Positions 60,620 through 64,000 of a stretch of DNA of 64,000 bases are shown in pieces. Each line of letters opens with the position of its first letter. Position 1 is the stretch's first letter. The notes below the pieces were generated by a model, which saw nothing but the letters and a program-made list of their open reading frames with translations, was not told the origin of the DNA and did not search any database. This stretch comes from Diphasiastrum complanatum. Taxonomy: Eukaryota; Streptophyta; Lycopodiopsida; Lycopodiales; Lycopodiaceae. Location: assembly GCA_029204225.1 (NCBI GenBank), contig CM055101.1, positions 58,761,579-58,825,578 on the forward strand. The letters run 5' to 3'. A program made the position numbers and the translations under genes.

Positions 60620-62490
60620 AAAATAACAAGTACAAATTGCTTCAGCCCAAAAGTTCTTAGGTTACTGAGCATTGATTGTCACGGATTGTGTAGCTTCCAA
60701 CAATGTTCGATTCTTTCACTCAGCTACACCATTCTGTTGCGGTGTGTAGCTGGCAGTGAACTGATGGTCCACGCCGCATGAAGATAAATAGTCTGCCATT
60801 TCAACAGACATGTACTCTCCCCCTGAATCAGACTACAGGGTCTTGATCCTCTGAACAGTTTGGGTCTCAACAAACTACTTGAATTCTCTGAAATAGTTGA
60901 ATGCCTCAGACTTGTTCTTTATGAACATGACTCTAGTGAATCGGGAGAAGTCACCAATGAATGTGATGAAATATAGAGATTGATCCAAAGAGAGTATGCT
61001 CATAGGACCACATAAGTCACTATGAATCAGTGACAGAATGGACTTCACTCTGTTGGCTTGTCCTTTTGGAATTCTTGTTCTAGGTTGTTTCCCTAGTAAG
61101 TACATTTCACAGACAATCTGTTTTGTTGTGGAGACAACATTAATATTCATGTCCTTGACCATACTATTATGATGCATGTACAAGATTGACCTCATGTTTA
61201 GATGACCTAATCTTTGATGCCAAACATGAGAATCAGAATTACTCATAAAAAGTGCATAATCGTGGCTCAAGATATACAAATTTTCTTCTTTGTGTGTAGA
61301 GAAGATTTTATTAGAATTCCCATCGATAATAGTACATTGATTAGCAATAAACAAAGCTCTATAGTCTTGATCAATGATCTTGCTAATAGACAATAAATCC
61401 TTTGTTAATTTGGGTACGTAAAGTACCCCATCTAATTTTCTAGTGATGCCATCAAGGAATTGTAGTCGAATGGATCCTTGGCCTTCGACCTGAGAGCTTG
61501 AGTCTCCGATGAAATTGTACTTTGATCCGTTGCTGTGAGAGTATAAAATACATTCTTACATGGCGTCATGTGCTGTGAACCACCTGAATTGAGATACCAT
61601 TCACAGGTATCTTTGCTTGGTTGGTCTTGTACCATTAGCACCTTCTCATTTTTTGGAAAATTTTGACAGGGTCAGAACCTCCATTTTGGTGCTACTGCAT
61701 CTTTTTCCTCGCTTCATTGTGCTTGAGGATCCGACACAATCCTTGATGTCATGATTAGATCTCTTGCAATATCTACATAAGAGTTTGGTCTTGGATGGTT
61801 GTTGTTGTTGTTGTTGTTGTTGTTGCATTGAATCTGGCTGTTCCGCCTTCGTCTTCTTGTCCTTGAAGGTCTTCTTCTTGGACTGCTGCTTATTAGAGTA
61901 CAAGGCCTTTGACTTGTTACTCATTGTAGATAAGCTCTTTCTCCTAACTTCTTCTTGCAATAGACTTGTTGTCAACTTTTGGAGTGATAGCGCAAGAGAA
62001 ATACTAGGTTGTCGTAGGAGGATGGAAGACTAGTGAGAAGAGACATTGTTGAGTCTTCTTCTGAACTAGGAGAACCTATTGCAGCTCGTTGATTTAACAA
62101 CTATTTGAACTCATTCAAATGGTCACCGACTAAGGTGCCTTCGCTCATTTTGAGTGTAAGGACCTTCTTTCTCAGGAAGAGACGAGTCAACACATCTGAA
62201 GTCTCATAGATACTTGTTAGGATATTCCACACTTCTTTGGAGGTGGTACTGTTTGATATGTGAGCAATCTGAGTGTCCTTCATATTCAAGGATACAATGG
62301 CAAGTGCTTTTCCATCCTTTGCTTCCCATATTGGGAGCATTTTGGGTTTTGCCGGTCTAGCTATTGAACCATTTATGTATCCCCATAGCTCCTTTTGGTT
62401 CAAGATCATCCTCATCTTGAATTTCCACATGTGCAAATCATCTCTGTTGAACTTGTTGATCAAGCGGATCTTAGAGTTTGAATCTTCCAT
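60620..62490 (-). pseudogene. Copia family B gag-integrase (minus copy)
   Basis: On the minus strand, gag starts at ATG 62490 (MEDSNSKIRL; LHMWKFKMRM signature). It continues to a (CAA)n Gln run (61797-61826) and a zinc knuckle (CRYCKRSNHDIKDC, about 61786-61745). The protease motif reads WYLNSGGSQHM, with Asn for the catalytic Asp. Integrase has WHQRLGHLN and HSDLCGP, but the second zinc Cys is Tyr (CEMYLLGKQ). The core continues with SDSGGEYMS and NGVAE, followed by a stop. Homology ends near 60620, before RT. No LTRs are seen. It lies directly upstream of the transporter exons. Confidence 0.9.
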
Positions 62491-62579
62491 TATGATCAAT
62501 GAACAGAGATTGAACACAAACAAAATATAAACTAGCTCTAAAAACAAGAACGTATTAATATCCTAGACTCTAGTAAACT

Positions 62580-63365
<786 letters not shown>

Positions 63366-64000
63366 TGTTACGTCCTTGTCCAGTCATAGGGATATTGATG
63401 GTATAGCTATCTAGTAATTATGTGATTGTATAAATTTTTTGTAGTTTCGCTATTATGCTAATGATACTATTAGATGATCAATCTAACTTGCTATTCAAAT
63501 CAATTTGAGGCATTGTAGATAACCATGATTATTCTGATAGCTGGTTAGTTTGACCAATCGACTAGCAATGTTGAATAAGGAATATACAAAACTAGATAAA
63601 TCATACTTTGTACAAGTAGTAGTAAATACTTGACATCGTTGTTTAGGACCATATGTGAGTTTCATCATCAATGCATCAAATCTCCACTTTTGCGATATTG
63701 TATATTTCTGCAATTTGTCTTCTATTCATTTCTTAAGACAAACTTGAATTAAAGGCAATCCCTAAAATTTTAGACTGGACAGAGGAAGATCTCCATTTGA
63801 GTGCCACCATAAAAATGCCAATTGGCAATTTTTGAGTCAGCATTTTTGTTGATTGCTCAAAGTTGCCATTTCTACTGAATGGGCATTTCACACTAAGTTA
63901 GTATTTCCACTTATTGTGATTTTTAGGACTTATGTTGATCGACATTATTTTCTACTAATGCCTTTTCGCATTTTTTGTTTTTGGACTTGTGTTGTTTGAT
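63366..64000 (+). repeat. Putative LTR running off the window
   Basis: It starts TGTTACGTCCTTGTCC directly after a polypurine tract, as an LTR would. The other LTR and the right edge are outside the window, so this is an inference. Confidence 0.3.

Overview
The window looks like nuclear DNA of a land plant with a large, repeat-rich genome. Only two host genes are recognisable in 64 kb. Both are on the minus strand and have short plant-type introns: a complete GH3 acyl-acid-amido synthetase gene (8847-11978) and the C-terminal four exons of a folate-biopterin transporter gene of the BT1/FBT family (58382-59968). Nothing in the sequence fixes the species. I see no rRNA, tRNA, CRISPR or bacterial-type operon.

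Layout. 0-8.3 kb: a (GA)n tract, a transposase-like remnant, a Ty1/copia element (family A) with 5' LTR, primer-binding site and broken gag-protease, a local duplication, a CACTA-type transposon end, and a decayed copia reverse transcriptase. 8.8-12.8 kb: the GH3 gene, its presumed promoter and a three-copy tandem repeat upstream. 13.2-14.0 kb: a dense cluster of GCGTGGATA/TATCCACGC motifs beside a long near-perfect hairpin. 14-18 kb: no recognisable gene. 18.0-23.6 kb: a tandem satellite of about 16 units of roughly 350 bp. 23.6-25.4 kb: microsatellites and a 135-bp direct repeat. 25.7-27.7 kb: a decayed Helitron Rep/helicase (minus). 28.3-31.3 kb: a broken copia element of family C (minus). 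33.0-34.7 kb: a Ty3/gypsy protease-RT fragment (minus), interrupted by a 7.2-kb non-autonomous LTR element (34742-41938) whose two LTRs are about 96% alike by eye. 41.9-44.1 kb: copia family D gag-integrase. 46.9-54.0 kb: a mosaic of copia fragments (LTR piece, family B gag, a nearly full family C gag-pol, a second family A copy with 3' LTR). 55.4-56.2 kb: a copia RT remnant. 56.3-56.5 kb: another palindrome cluster. 58.4-60.0 kb: the transporter gene. 60.6-62.6 kb: a minus-strand family B copia lying where the transporter's N-terminal exons would be expected. The window ends with a 179-bp (CT)n tract and a putative gypsy 3' end.

The two host genes are unrelated in function. GH3 enzymes conjugate amino acids to plant hormones such as auxin or jasmonate; FBT proteins are membrane carriers of folates/pterins. 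The rest is nested, mutually interrupting mobile DNA. Every retroelement carries at least one disabling lesion, several in catalytic residues, so none appears autonomous. The least explained material is the 350-bp satellite, four clusters of family-specific palindromic motifs, the 58-bp-arm hairpin, and a 276-codon open frame standing where integrase should be in copia A.
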